64,000 nt of DNA from Rhinopithecus roxellana (Eukaryota > Chordata > Mammalia > Primates > Cercopithecidae), in the NCBI RefSeq assembly GCF_007565055.1, contig NC_044557.1:71142095-71206094 (forward strand), in the 5' to 3' direction. Numbering within the stretch: position 1 is the first letter of the stretch; each line of letters starts with the position of its first letter. Shown in pieces: positions 1 to 12,229 of this stretch. The translations under genes were made by a program, and so were the position numbers. The notes below the pieces were generated by a model. That model was not told where the DNA came from, did no database searches, and saw nothing but the letters and a program-made list of their open reading frames with translations.

Positions 1-95
1 AAGGCAACAAATAGCACAATAGGAAAGTACCTCATATCTCAATACTAGCATTGAATGTAAATGGCCTAAATGCTCCAATTAAAAGATACTGAATA

Positions 96-357
96 GGCTG
101 GGGGTGGTGGCTCACACCTGTAATCCCAACACTTTGGGAGGCCAAGGCAGGCAGATCACCTGAGGTTGGGAGTTCAAGAGCAGCCTGATTAACATGGAGA
201 AACCCTGTCTCTAAGAAAAATGCAAAGTTAGCCAGGTGTGGTGGCACATGCCTGTAATCCCAGCTACTCAGGAGGCTGAGGCAGGAGAATTGCTTGAACC
301 TGGGAGGCAGAGATTGCGATGAGCTGAGATCACGTCAAAAAAAAAAAAAAAAAAAAA
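96..357 (+). mobile_element. AluS-like SINE inside the first L1, with a deleted 3' end
   Basis: The element begins with the Alu left-arm start and shows both arms, ending in an A run at 337-357. The segment that normally follows GAGATCACG (about 40 bp before the tail) is missing. Flanking copies of the L1 target, AAGATACTGAATA and AAAATACAGAATG, look like an imperfect target-site duplication. Confidence 0.92.
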
Positions 358-604
358 TACAGAATGGCAGAGTGATTAAGAATTCACCAACCAAGTACCC
401 GCTGTCTTCAAGAGACTCTTTTGACACATAAGGAGTCACATAAGGTAAAGGAGTGGAAACGATATTCCGTGAAAATGGATACCAAACGCAAACAGAAGCA
501 GTTATTCTTATATCAGACAAAACAAACTTTAACAGCAGTTAAAAAGGACTAAGAGGGACTATATATGCACCTAACACTGGAGCTCCCAAATTTATAAAAC
601 AATT

Positions 605-628
605 ACTACTAGATCTACTACTAGATCT
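605..628 (+). repeat. 12-bp tandem duplication within L1
   Basis: ACTACTAGATCT occurs twice head to tail in the endonuclease region. This is a local slippage duplication inside the decayed L1. Confidence 0.9.
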
Positions 629-2135
629 AAGAAATGAGATAGATGGCAACACAATAATAGTGGGGGACTTGAGTACTTCACTGACAGCACTAGACAGGTC
701 ATCGAGATAGTCAACAAAGGAAAAATGGACTTAAACTATACCCTAGAACAAATGGACTTAACAGATATTTATAGAACATTCTAACCTAGAACTGCAGAAT
801 ATACATTCTTTTCATCAGCTTATGGAACATTCTCCAAGATAGACCATATGATAGGCCACAAAAGAAGTCTTAGTAAATTTAAGAATATCAAAATTATATC
901 AAGTACTCTCTCAGACCACAGTGGAATAAAATTGGAACTGAACTCCAAAAGGAACCTCAAAACCATGCAAATACATGGAAATTAAATAACCTGCTCCTAA
1001 ATGATCATTGGGTACACAATGAAATAAAGATAGAAATTTAAAAATTCTTTGAACTGAACAATAATAGTGACATAACCTATCAAAACCATTGGGATACAGC
1101 AAAGATGGTAGTAAAAGGAAAGTTCACAGCATTGAATGCCTATATCAAAAGTCTGAAAAAGCACAAATAGACAATGTAAGGTCACATCTCAAGAAGCTAG
1201 AGAATTGAGAACAAACCAAACCCAAACCCAGTAGAAACAAAGAAATAACCAAGATTAGAGAAGAACAAAATAAAATTGAAACAAAAAATACAAAAGATAA
1301 ATGAAACAAGCTGGTTCCTTGAAAAGACAAATAAAATTGATAGACCATTAGCATGGTTAACCAAGGAGAGAAGATCCAAATAATCTGAATTAGAAATGAA
1401 ATGGGAGATATTACAACCAATACCATAGAAATACAAAAGATTGTTCAAGTCTACTATGAATAGCTTTACACACATAAACTAGAAAATCTAGAGGAAATGA
1501 ATAAATTCCTGGAAATACACAACTCTCCTAGATTAAATCAGGAATAAATGGAAACTCTAAGCAGACCAATAACAAGCAGTGATATTTAAATGGTAATTTA
1601 AAAGTTACCAACAAAGTCAAGGACCAGATTCACAGCTGAATTCTATCAGATATTTAAAGAAGAATTGGTACCAATCCTCTTGACACTATTTCAAAAGATA
1701 AAGAGGGAATCCTCCCTAAATCATTCTAAGAAACCAGTATCACCCTAATACCAAAACCAGGAAAGGACCTCACAAAAAAGAAAGAAAACCACAGACCAGT
1801 GTCCGTAATTAACATAGAAGTAAAAATCCTCACTAAAATATTAGCTAACTGAATCCAAAAGCATATCAAAACAACAATCCATCATGATCAAGTGGGTTTC
1901 TTACCAGGGATGGTTTGACATACAAAAGTGAATAAATGCAATACACATAAACTTCACATAAACAGAATTAAAAATCACATGATCATTTCAATAGACCCAG
2001 AAAGGCATTTGACAAATTCCAGCATCCCTTTATGATTAAAACTCTCAGCAAAATCGGCATAGAAGGGACATACCTTAAGGTAATAAAAGCCATTTATGAC
2101 AAACTCACAGCCAACATTATACTGAATGGGTAAAA

Positions 2136-2372
2136 TTGAAAGCATTCCCCCTGAGAATTGGAACAAGACAAGGATGCCCACTTTCACTACTTCTATTGAA
2201 CATAGTACTGGAAGTCCTAGCAAGGGCAGTCAGACGAGAAAGAAGGGACAATCAAATTGGGAAAGAGGAAGTCAAACAGTTGCTGTTTGCTGATGACATG
2301 ATGGTATATCTAGAAAACCCTAAAGACTCATCCAAAAAGAGGAGTTCTTTAACTCATTTTTTGGAAGCCTAG
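2136..2372 (+). pseudogene. L1 ORF2 reverse transcriptase core remnant
   Basis: This 78-codon open stretch holds the best preserved reverse transcriptase part of the first L1. It includes GTRQGCPLS followed by the catalytic FADDMMVYLENP block, with the aspartate pair encoded at about 2292-2297. Intact L1 ORF2 is about 1,275 residues, so this is only a fragment between stops. Sequence on both sides continues the same L1 protein in shifted or interrupted frames. Confidence 0.85.
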
Positions 2373-3820
2373 GAGTTCTAAATATTCCTATAACTGATTA
2401 ATGAATTCAGCAAAGTTTCAGGATACAAAATTAATGTACATAAATCAGTAGCCTTGCTATACACCAACAGTGATCAAGCTGAGAATCAAATCAAGAACTC
2501 AACCCCCTTTACAATAGCTGCAAAAATACAATACTTAGGAACATAGTTAACCAAGGTGAAAGACCTCTACAAGGAAAAGCGCAAAACACTGCTGAAAGAA
2601 ATCATAGATGACACAAACAAATGAAAACACATCCTATGCTCATGGATGGGAATCAATATTGTGAAAATGACGATACTGCCAAAAACAATCTACAAATTCA
2701 ATGCAATTCCCATGCAAATGCCACCAACATTCTACACAGAACTAGAAAAACAATCCTAAATTTTATGTGGAACCCCAAAAGAGGCCACATAGCCAAGCAA
2801 GACTAAGAGAAAGGAACAAATCTGTAGGCATTACATTACCTGACTTCAAACTATAAGGCCATAGTCACCAAAACAACATGGTACTGACATAAAAACAGGC
2901 ATATAGACCAAAGGAACAGAATAGAGAACCTGGAAATAAAGCCAAATACTTAGAGTCAACTGATCTTCTATAAGAGAAACCAAAACAAAGTGGGGAAAGG
3001 ACATTGGCAAGCCACAAGCAGAAGAATAAAATTGGATCCTCATCTCTCACCTGATACAAAAACTAACTCAAGATGGATCAAAGACTTAAATCTAAGACTT
3101 GAAACCATAAAAATTTTAGAAGATAACATAAGAAAAACCCTTCTAGACACTGGCTTAGGCAAAGACTTCATGACCAAGAATACAACAAAGATATATGGGA
3201 CTTAATTAAATTACAGAGCATCTGCACAGCAAAAGAAATAATCAGCAGGATTAACAGACAACCCACAGAATGGGAGAAAATCTTCACAATCTATGTGTCC
3301 AACAAAGTACTAAATCCAGAATCTACAAGGAACTCAAATCATCAAGAACAAAACAAACAATCACATCAAAAAATGAGCTAAGGACATAGACAATTCTCAA
3401 AAGAAGATATAAAAAATGGCCAAACATGAAAAAAATGCTCAACACAATTATCAGGGAAATGAAATTAAAACCACAGTGTGATACCAGCTTCCTCTGGCAA
3501 GAATGGCATAATAAAAAAGACAATAAATAATAGATGTTGGGTGGATGTGGTGAAAAGGGAACACTTTTATACTGCTAGTGGGAATGTAAACCTGTACAAA
3601 CACTATGGAAAACAGTGTGGAGATTTCTTAAATAACTAAAAGTAGATCTACCATTTGATCTAGCAATTCCACTCCTGTGTACCTACCCAGCAGAAAAAAA
3701 AGTCATTACACGAAAAAGATACTTGCATTCATGCATTTTTAGTGGCACAATTCACAATTGCAAAAATATGGAACCAGTCCAAACTAGTACTCAACTAGTG
3801 GATTAAAAAAATGTGAGTTT

Positions 3821-3846
3821 ACACACACACACACACACACACACAC
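3821..3846. repeat. (AC)n microsatellite in L1 ORF2 3' region
   Basis: A pure AC run lies immediately before AATGGAATACTACTCAG, a fixed L1 position. Two other L1 copies in this window have the same kind of run at the homologous point. Confidence 0.95.
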
Positions 3847-4204
3847 AATGGAATACTACTCAGTCACAAAAAGGAATGACATAGTGGCATTTGCAGCAAT
3901 CTGGTTGGAATTGGAGACCATTATTCTAAATGAAGTAACTCAGGAATGGAAAACCAAACATCGTATGTTCTTACTCATAAGTAGGAGCTAAGCTATGAGG
4001 ACTCAAAGGAATAAGAATGATATAATGGACCTTGGGGATTCAGAGGAAAGGGTGGTGGGGGCGGGGTGAGGGATAAAAGACTACACATTGGGTACAGTGT
4101 ACATTGCTTGGGTGGTGGGTGTACCAAAATCTCAGGTATCACCACTGAAGAACTTATTCATGTAAACACTACCTGTTCCCCAAAAACCTAAATTAAAAAA
4201 AATG

Positions 4205-4700
4205 TTAAACAAATTGACAAAACTAACTAAATCAACTAGATTCCCTTGGCTATTATCAATGGCCTGGATGGCAATTGGATCCACTCCTACTGTAATATTC
4301 AATTTAACCCCTAATAAAATACTTACTGGGAGACTTCTGTACCTAGTAATAGAACCTCATGTATCTCTTGTGCTTGTAATCTCTGCTATGACTAAATACT
4401 AGAAGGCTTTAATGCACTATGCCAAAATGTATTTTTACCAACTAAAAGCCGCCGCCAACTGGGAACAATCAGAACTTTCATCATCTAGTACCCAGAGACT
4501 GGGCCTTTTGGACACCAGAGAAAGATTATCCTTGAGCTCTGTTGGAAGGCCATGCCAGATTTTCACCACTGATACTGAAGCAAAACATCAGGGCCTCAAG
4601 TCTTGGGTTTGCATCTCTCAACCCAAGAGGGTAACTTCAGACTTTTGGAACTTTATACCCATTGCAGATCTCAAGGTAAAACTGACCAGGTAGGTTTCTA
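4205..4700 (+). pseudogene. ERV1 pol remnant: integrase C-terminal part
   Basis: This is a relic of a gammaretrovirus-like (ERV1) pol gene. Frame 2 from 4202 shows the end of the integrase core, with a STPT...LTPNKILTGR pattern typical of class I ERVs. A DWAFW block follows at about 4497-4511 in another frame, and TTDTEAKHQGLKSWV...QPKR lies near 4571-4630, matching the SH3-like C-terminal domain of gammaretroviral integrases. There is at least one frameshift and one in-frame stop (4400). Upstream pol is not visible because an L1 ends at 4201. The identification rests on motif order and spacing; the ERV family is not assigned. Confidence 0.75.
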
Positions 4701-5185
4701 CTCAGAAGCAGATGACATCCAAGATGTGGAAAACTTTCCTAAAATCATGGACCAAGTCTTTTCGTTTTTTTGTTTTCTTCATGAAACACTTGTCATTTTC
4801 CCTCTTTTCCCTGTGTTTCTTTTCTGTTTATACATGGAAAAGTAATGTGATAATGAAGATTTCACAATTGATAGTGTTCATAAGGAACTTAATTGAATAT
4901 TGGCTATGTTATGTCAAAACTAAATCCTACATGATCTAGATTCTCTAGTTCACCATGCAACAAATTGCATGTGATATCCCCAGTGTGACTATTTGTTCAA
5001 ATTACACATGTAATTCTTTCTATAAAGTTAGGCTTCTCAATTTAGATGTTGAGATTCCTTGCTTCAATCTAACAGTGGGGAAAACCTGTAGTGAAATTTT
5101 CAGTTAAATTATGCCAGAAATTGAATAATAAAACCACAACTTATAGGAGAGATAATTTGACAGCTTGTAGGTAAATTTATAACTC
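4701..5185 (+). pseudogene. ERV1 env remnant, 5' part
   Basis: After the integrase end, an ATG at 4747 opens a frame with a strongly hydrophobic, phenylalanine/leucine-rich stretch (to about 4845) that would fit an envelope signal peptide. Beyond it the reading is broken by many stops. Position between pol and the polypurine tract is the main argument; residue-level similarity is weak. The remnant is split by an MST-type LTR. Confidence 0.5.
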
Positions 5186-5591
5186 TCATATCTTTGGGAT
5201 ATTTGTCCCCTCCAAATCTGATGTTGAAATGTAATCTCCAGTGTTGTAGGTGGGGTCTGGTAGATGGTGTTTGGGTCATGGGGGCAGATCCATCATGAAT
5301 GGCTTGGTGCCCTCCCCATGGTAATGAGTGAGTTCTCACTCTGTTAGTTCATGTGAGATGTGGTGGTTTAAAAGAGCCTGGCATCTTTCTATGGCTTCCT
5401 CTCTCACCCTGTGACATGCCTGCTCCCCCTTTTGCCACCTACCATAACTGGGAACTTCCTGAAGCCCTCACCAGAAGCAGATGCTGACCCCATTCTTCTT
5501 GTACAGCCTGCAGAACTATGAGCCAAATAAACCTTTATCAATTATCCAGGCTCAAGAATTCCTTTATAGCAACACAAAACAAACCAACACA
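5186..5591 (+). mobile_element. Solo MaLR LTR (MST-type)
   Basis: The sequence follows the THE1/MST LTR throughout: a degenerate TGATATGGTTTGGAT start (here TCATATCTTTGGGAT), the segment with CCTCCAAATCTGATGTTGAA, the GCCTGCAGAACTATGAGCC block, an AATAAA at about 5526 and a terminal AACACA. The flanking pentamers AACTC (5181-5185) and AACCC (5592-5596) fit a 5-bp target-site duplication with one change. It lies within ERV1 env. Confidence 0.88.
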
Positions 5592-6591
5592 AACCCTCAT
5601 TCCTTAATTACTGTACCATCTAACAATGCAGTGATTCAGATAATGGAGGCTTAGGTAAGAATTACTAGTCCTATTTTTTTTTTTTTTTTTTGATACCAGT
5701 GACCCCTATGTACAAGTATGCCACAGGAAACGTCTCTGTTGTGTTCCTATAAGATGTATTTTTTTTTCTGTGCAGGATTTAACAACCAATCATAGGCATG
5801 GCCAACTCAATGTGTCAAGAAGTAGAAAATAAGGGGCTAATGTGAATTCGAGATACTAACAGTGCCACATTGCCACTCCATAACAAATTAGAAACTGAAT
5901 ATTGGTCTATACTTCTTAATTTACTTTCCAGCAGGCAGAAATCTCTCTAAGCATTTTTAGTAAAATGCTGCTTACCTGGCTTGGCATAAATATAAGTGAG
6001 GTCATGATTAGAAATCTGTCCCAAACATTAATCACTCTAGCTGACTCTAGTGCAAAGACTATAGTTGCCTAGCAAACTTCTTTAACTTTTCTTACTAATG
6101 TCATTTAACATAATGTTTGCTTTGGACTACCTATTGTCTAAACAGGACAGGTAGTTTGATAGTTGACATCACTTGTTGCATGTGGATAAATGTGTATGGT
6201 ATAGTAGAAACTCAGTTCTAAGAAATCAACATACATCTTACCTTGTTAAAACAAGTAGATTCTTCTGGCTCATTTTGTAAAATTTATGTGATTTTAATAG
6301 TTTGGTTTATGGCAGATCCTGTTAAAGAATATACTTCAGTCTTAGTATTCACTATCTGATAGCTATCATAGTAGCCCCCTGGTGCACTGTATCTTCAAGA
6401 GTGTTACATAATTTTCTGTATCCATCCACTGTGTGTCAAATGGTCACACTCCAGGTTAAGAAGAGAACATAATCACTCAACTAGTCTGACATCATAATTT
6501 GTGGATTTCATACTGAGACCAAACAAATCCATCATGAGAGAGTGGCAGCAATGCTTAATGTTTGGGTCAATCTTTCAAGATTGAGAGACTG
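5592..6591 (+). pseudogene. ERV1 env remnant, 3' part including TM-like region
   Basis: The region links the MaLR LTR to the polypurine tract and should hold the rest of env. Around 6160-6270 one frame reads a CC-x-WINV...VETQ stretch and then a QVDSSGSF segment, resembling the ectodomain of class I ERV transmembrane subunits just after the CX6CC motif. A full CX6CC is not visible. Near 6570-6605 a frame reads FKIERLTKKGG, the usual position of the env C-terminus. Many stops are present and no protein is expected. Confidence 0.55.
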
Positions 6592-6607
6592 ACGAAAAAG
6601 GGGGAAT
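6592..6607 (+). other. Retroviral polypurine tract (plus-strand primer site)
   Basis: A purine run (GACGAAAAAGGGGGAA) ends directly before the TG at 6608 that opens the LTR. This is the expected order for a 3' polypurine tract and fixes the LTR boundary. Confidence 0.8.
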
Positions 6608-6928
6608 TGTTACATTAAATAAGAGTCCATGAGCCTGAAGCGTCTCCATACTTTGAGTTCCTACATAACAAACAGAAACCTAACTCAGGAGTATAACAGC
6701 CAGCCAGGTTTCAGTTAATCATAGGCAATCTTCACACCATGCCCAAATAAGTCAGATGCCTAGATGAAGCCAATTAGATGGTTTCCCTACTTTGCTTTCA
6801 TGAACCTCACTGCTCACACTGCTGTGCAGAGCTCTCTGAACCTCTGCTGGTCCTGGGTGCTGCTTGATTCATGAATCGTTCTTTGTTCAATCTATGCTAA
6901 ATTAATTTGTCTAAAGTTTTTTTTTCCC
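6608..6928 (+). mobile_element. ERV1 3' LTR, probably truncated at its 3' end
   Basis: The LTR begins TGTTACATTAAATAAG right after the polypurine tract and ends near a T/C run at about 6918-6928. The segment TTAATTTGTCTAAAGTTTTT is the typical end of U5 in several ERV1 families, but the final AACA is replaced by CCCCG. About 320 bp are present. No clear TATA box or AATAAA is left, so promoter activity is doubtful. Confidence 0.7.
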
Positions 6929-7329
6929 CGAAGGGAAGACTTAAATTTGACGTTCAAGCTATATTCAAATATTCAGAATGCTTCCTTATGTAGAAATTGG
7001 ATGAGTCAATCCAACTTCTGCAACTTAGTGCAACTGCAGAGGGTAACCATACCATCAATGAGTAGAACATCTCAGAAGACACATTTCAGCCTGTCATTGG
7101 CAAGCAAACAGAATGATGTAAAAATGAAATGGACTGCTTTGTTTGGTAGAAAATGCCCTGTTGAGAAAGAGCTTACATAAAGGTCAGATGATCGCCTTCT
7201 AAAAATTTATATTAGCTAAAGTGTTTGTTCTTTTCAATTAAGTGATTTCATGGTATTATCAAAAAACATGAAAGTAGTTCAAAATTTATATGGTGCCTGC
7301 TATCTTTGAGATACTGTTCTGAGGGCATG
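6929..7329. other. Unassigned sequence
   Basis: No gene or repeat family was recognised. A 77-codon open frame at 6947-7180 has no motif or composition suggesting a protein. Confidence 0.6.
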
Positions 7330-8135
7330 TGCTCATTCATTCATTAAAAAATGTTTTTTAAATATCAGATGCCAGACATTGTTCTAGGCCCAAATTCTTA
7401 CCCTAACCACTGGTATTCTAAATAGCTTAAATAACATTATTAAGCTAGAGAATACTACATGTTAAAGAGAAAAATAGAACCAGGAAATGGGATGGAGCAT
7501 TCAAAAGGAGGATTTGCAATTTTAAATAGGGAAGGTTTGTTGAGATGATTATTTTTGAGTGAAGATGTGAAGGAGTAAGAGCAAACCATGGGACCAGCTA
7601 GAGTAGAAGCATGGCATGAGTGAGAACAGCAAGTGCAAAGGTCCTGAAGCAAGATGTGTCTTTTGTCTTAGATGAACTGTAAGGATACCTGTGTGGCTGA
7701 AGAAAAGTATTACACGGAAAATTAGTGGGAATTAAGCTAAGAGAGAGTGAGAGATCTGATTTGGTAGGCCTTCCTAGACTACTTGGCTGATAATTTATTT
7801 TTCCTCTGAGCAAGAATGGGCATCCATTGAAGGATTTTGGTGGAGGCATAACATGACTTGGCTTACATCATTATTTGCAGATAATTTATCATAGGAAGCA
7901 AGGGAGATAGTTAGGAGGCTGCTGTAATAATCCAGGAAAGAGATGATGGCAGTTTTTACCCAGTTGGTGGCAGTGGAGATAGTGAGAAGTGATCAGAGCC
8001 TGCATTTATTTTGAAGGCAGAGAGAGCAGAATTTGCTGACAAGTTGGATGTGGGGTGTGAAAGAAAAAGAGGGATTAGGATGGGCCTGGATTTGGACGTG
8101 AGCAATGACAGTGAGGGGGGAAAGGTGCAGTTTCA
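7330..8135 (-). mobile_element. L2 LINE fragment (3' end and RT C-terminal region)
   Basis: Read on the minus strand, the 3' end is at about 7335-7395 (the plus strand has the ATTCATTCATT and CCAGACATTGTTCTAGG blocks common at L2 ends). The body continues through the segments that in L2 encode the end of the CR1/L2-type reverse transcriptase. One such block is the plus-strand CTGTAATAATCCAGGAAAGA near 7922, the complement of the LDYCNS region. Another is GATGTGGGGTGTGAAAGA near 8047. It is highly diverged, as expected of a mammal-wide repeat, and is not coding. Confidence 0.7.
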
Positions 8136-8169
8136 GAGTAGAGTGGAAGAGATTATCACCAGCTTACAA

Positions 8170-8325
8170 GAATTATCCATTTAATCATCTTAAAACTCTT
8201 TGACATTATAATCTACACCTTGAAGATGAAACTGAGATGGAAGTTAAGAAACTGGCTAACATTCAGAAAAAGTGCTGAAGGCAATATATGAATACAGGTG
8301 CCTGTCTCAAGACTTGTCTGTGCTT
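8170..8325 (-). mobile_element. MIR SINE fragment
   Basis: The pattern CCATTTAATCATCTTAAAAC ... GATGAAACTGAGATGGAAGTTAAGAAACTGGC follows the antisense MIR core and tRNA-related part. It is strongly diverged. Confidence 0.6.
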
Positions 8326-8660
8326 GGTTTCTCATATAACATGTTACAACATGGTCTCAAATATGATTTAACAATGGAGTAGATGACACAGACTTCAGTA
8401 ACACAAACACTGAGTTGTAAACATCAGTTAGAAGAAACACAAGGTAACTAGAAAAAAAAAAAAAGACTGAAATCCCAATTCTGAATATAGACAATGATTC
8501 CTTTCTCTTATTAGGAAGAAAACATTTTTCCTAAAGATACTGTTCTCTGGTTAGTTATTGAATTTTAAATACCATTTTTTTTTCTAACCTAGAATTGATT
8601 CTGTCTTATTTATTTGAATTGAGTATGGAGGCACTCTTTTGCCCCATTTAAATGGTTTCA

Positions 8661-8980
8661 AGCCAGGTGCAGAGGTTCATACCTATAATCCCAGCACTTT
8701 AGGAGGCCAAGGCAGGAAGACTGCTTGAGCTTAGGAGTTTGACCAGCCTGGGCAACATGGCAAAACCCTGTCTCTACAAAAAAATGTCAGAAAAATAAAA
8801 AACCAAAATTAGCCGGGTGTGGTGGCACACACCTGTAGTCGCAGCTACTTGGGAGGCTGAGATGGGAGGATTGTGTGAGCTTGGGAGGTGGAGGTTGCAG
8901 TGAGCTGAGATTGGGCCACTATATTCCAGCCTGGGCAACAGAGTCAGACCCTGTTTCAAAACTAAATAAATAAAAATAAA
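8661..8980 (+). mobile_element. AluJ-like SINE
   Basis: This is a full dimeric Alu with left arm, A-rich linker, right arm and an A/TAAA-rich tail. It has many changes typical of the old AluJ lineage. A perfect 12-bp target-site duplication, TAAATGGTTTCA, lies at 8649-8660 and 8981-8992. Confidence 0.95.
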
Positions 8981-9753
8981 TAAATGGTTTCACTTTTGTA
9001 TCATTGACTCCCAACCTTTCTAATAACAAAATTTAATTTTGTATTATATCCTTAGCCATCCTTCCTTTTCATAAAGATAATTTGAAAAATATAGCAAAGT
9101 ATAAAAAATATAATCAGGAGGGAATGTTAATAAGATGGCAGAATAGGGCTTTCCAGCTCTAATCTCCCATAGAAGTATCAATTTTATCTATTCATGCACA
9201 AAAATACTTCATAAGAGCTAAAGAAACCAGATGAGAGATTACAGCACCTGGGCACAGCAGAAAAATAAGAAAATATGCATTTAAGAGGGCAGGAAGAACA
9301 GTTTTACATGACCTATGTCACCCCTCTCCCAACCAGAGATAGAACAGGATGGAGAGACCCTCTGCAAGGGGAAGGATAGTAAAGTGAGTACTGGACATTG
9401 CCTCAGATCCCAATACTGGGCCTGCTCAACTAAAAACCAGCACAGTACAGATCTTCTTGGCCACAAACTTCAGACCCTCTTTGGTGACAGGACAGATTAC
9501 ACAATTCCAGATTCCAGGCTTGTCTCACAAGCCAAGACAACCCCAGTGGCTCCAGGCTCTGGACAGACTAAAATACTGAGCCAGCTCCAGGGGTCCTGAG
9601 TTTCTGGCCCACTTCAGGACCAGGCCTACCTCAAGACCCAGGCTCCAGGCTTTTTCAGTGCCAGGCCTGCCCCTGCAGCCCCAGCATGCAAGGATACTCC
9701 AGTTTCTAAGACAGCCCAGAATCAGGTCTCCATCAAAACTCCTGGCCTCAGGA

Positions 9754-9963
9754 ATGAGGTCAGCACCTGTGGACACAGTCTCCAGGCCTTCCCAAGGCCA
9801 GGTCAGTTCCTGGAGCCCTCAGGATGAGGTCAGCACCTGTGGACAGGGACTCCAGGCCTTCCCAAGGCCAGGTCAGTTCCTGGAGCCCTCAGGATGAGGT
9901 CAGCACCTGTGGACATGGGCTCAAGGCCTTCCCAAGGCCAGGCCAGTTCCTGGAGCCCTAGGG
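9754..9963 (+). repeat. 70-bp minisatellite, three copies, in L1 5' UTR
   Basis: Three head-to-tail 70-bp units start at 9754, 9824 and 9894, each opening ATGAGGTCAGCACCTGTGGA. Units differ at a few positions. The surrounding 5' UTR (9500-10700) is full of looser CCAGG-type repeats, so the array probably grew from L1 sequence. Confidence 0.93.
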
Positions 9964-10802
9964 AGCTCCCAAGCTGCCTGCTGCAACCCCACACTCAAGT
10001 CTACCCAGGTCTATCCCAGTAGATCCCAGCACTGGGCTAGCCCCCAATGGACTCAGGCTCTAGAACCACTGCTGTGGATCCAGGTTGCAAACCTGATCCA
10101 GTATCCAGGACAGCCTTCTTGGACCTAACCTCCAGAACAGATCCCATGTGCTTACCTTCATGGTCCCAGTCTCTAAACCAGCCCTAGAACCAGGCTTGCC
10201 CCAGGCTTCAGATCATTTCCTGTGGCTCCAAACTCCAGTAGATTCGGGGTCCAGGCCCACTCCAGTAGGACCTGGTGCCAGGTCAACCATCAAGAATTAA
10301 GGCTCCAGACCGTCCTTGTAAATCAAGGTTCCAGGCCAGCTGCTAAGGACCCTGGATATGGGCCTATTCTCAGGAACTCAGGATCCAGGCCTGCCCTAGC
10401 ACCATGCCAGCCCTCATGAACCCAGGTTCCAGGCTTGTCCCAGTGGACCCAGGCACCAGGCCCATCCCAGGGCTTGGATGGTCTCTGCAGACTCAGTCTT
10501 ATGGCCTACCCCAGTTCCAGGGAGTACCTGTAGACCTAGGTCTCACGCTGGCTCCATGTAAATTCAGGCTCCAGTCTCACCCTATAGGCCTGTTTATCAG
10601 CTCCAACACAAACCCATAGATTCAGAGGCCACTACAGTCAAATTGCTGACCCAGGCATAATTTAGGCTGCCCAAGGGCTCCAGCAGCATGTCTGCCTATG
10701 GACCACATTAGACAGCCTTTACAGAATCTCTGGGTTGGTTAACTGGTGAAGGGCTTTCCCAGAGGAAGCCAGTTTTAAAAGACTAAAATAAGTCTACTTT
10801 AA

Positions 10803-11042
10803 ATGCATAACTACCAACACATGGCCACAACGGTCAAAAATAATCAGGGAAACATGTCACTAAAGGACTACTTTAAAGCAGCAGTAACTGACCCTAGAGA
10901 AATGGAGATACATGATGTGCTTGACAAAGAATTCAAAATAATTGTTTTTAAGGAAGCTAAGCAAACTTCAAGAAAATACAGAAAAACAATTCAACAAAAA
11001 AATCGAGAACACATGACCAAAATCAGAAATTTAAGAGATTGA
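10803..11042 (+). pseudogene. L1M ORF1 remnant
   Basis: An 80-codon frame contains DPREMEIHDVLDKEFKIIVF, close to the conserved start of the ORF1p coiled-coil region in old L1s (ORF1p is an RNA-binding chaperone). Downstream A-rich sequence to about 12200 continues ORF1 and inter-ORF sequence with stops. Only a small part of a roughly 330-residue protein is open. Confidence 0.75.
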
Positions 11043-12229
11043 AGTTATATTTTTTAGAAACCCAGAAATTCTGAAGCAGAAATAGCTAATGAAATGAAAA
11101 AGTAGAATAGAGAGCAACCACAGCAGAGTTGATCAAACAGAATAAAGGATCTATGAACTCAAAGACAGGCTATTTAAAAATATATAGTCAGGAGAAAAAA
11201 GAGTAAAAAAGAGTAAACAAATCTTATGAAATTTATGGGATAACTTCAAAAAAACAAATGTTCTAGTAATGGGAGCTTAAGAAAAAGTATTAGAAAGCTT
11301 ATTTAAAGAAATAACAGCAGAAAATTTCCCAAATCTAAGGAAAGTAGGTACAGGAAGGTCAAAGGTCTTCGATGAAATTTAATCCAAACAAGACTACTTT
11401 AAGACATGATCAAACTGCTGAAAAGCAGCAAAACTTTAAAAAGCAGATCACATAAAAATGAGTTTCAATAACAGCGCATTTCACAAGAGAAATCTTACAG
11501 GCCAGGAGAGAATGGAATTATATTTTCAGTGTTATAAAGGAAAAAAAAATTTTGGCAACCAAAAATAGTATACTTGGCAAAGCAGTATGTCAGAAATTGA
11601 AAGATTAAAAGTTTCCCAAACAACAGCTGAGGAATTTTATTACCACCAGGTCTGTCTTACAAGAAATGATGAAGGGAGTTCTTCAAACTGAATTTAAAAA
11701 TGCTAAATAGTAACACAAAAACATATGAAAATATAAAACTCACCGGTAAAAGAAAGTATTCAGCCAACTTCAAGATAGCCTAATACTGTAATGATTTTAT
11801 GGAATACTGTAGTGAGGGTTTAATGGTGGTGTGTAAATCACTTATATCATTTATTTCTTTAGGCTGAAGGCTTAAAGACAAAACTATTAAAAACAGCTAC
11901 AATACTTTGTTAAGGGATATACAATATAAAAAGATGTAAATTGTGACAAAAATGTGGGAAGGGTGGATTAAAAGTGTGGTATTATTTTATGCAATCAAAG
12001 TTAAGTTGTTATCCATTTAAAATAGCATATTATAAATACCATGTTTTATGTAAGACTCATGGTAACCACCAAAAACCTAAAGAGAATATACAAAAGATAA
12101 AAAAGAATCAAAGCATACAACTGAAGAAAATCATCTAATCACAAAGGAAGTTAGCAAGAGAGGAAGAAAGGAGGAAAGAATCTACAAAACAACCAGAAAA
12201 CAATTAACAAAATATCAGTAGCAAATACT

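Larger units (their letters stand above)
1..4201 (+). mobile_element. L1 LINE (L1PB/L1MA-like), ORF2 to 3' end; 5' part outside window
   Basis: The sequence reads as a decayed L1 ORF2 from the first residues of the endonuclease domain (a TLNVNGLNAPIK-like stretch near 52-90) through reverse transcriptase, the C-terminal region, and a 3' UTR ending in an A-rich tail near 4190-4201. An Alu sits at 96-357 and a CA microsatellite at 3821-3846. Stops occur in every frame, so no protein is made. The 3' UTR resembles L1PB/L1MA rather than young L1PA. The tail abuts ERV1 integrase sequence directly, which suggests the L1 inserted into the provirus. Confidence 0.93.

Noticed and set aside
4747..4845. 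ERV env start as a possibly domesticated (syncytin-like) gene
   Set aside because: The frame closes after about 33 codons and the rest of env is full of stops and split by an LTR.
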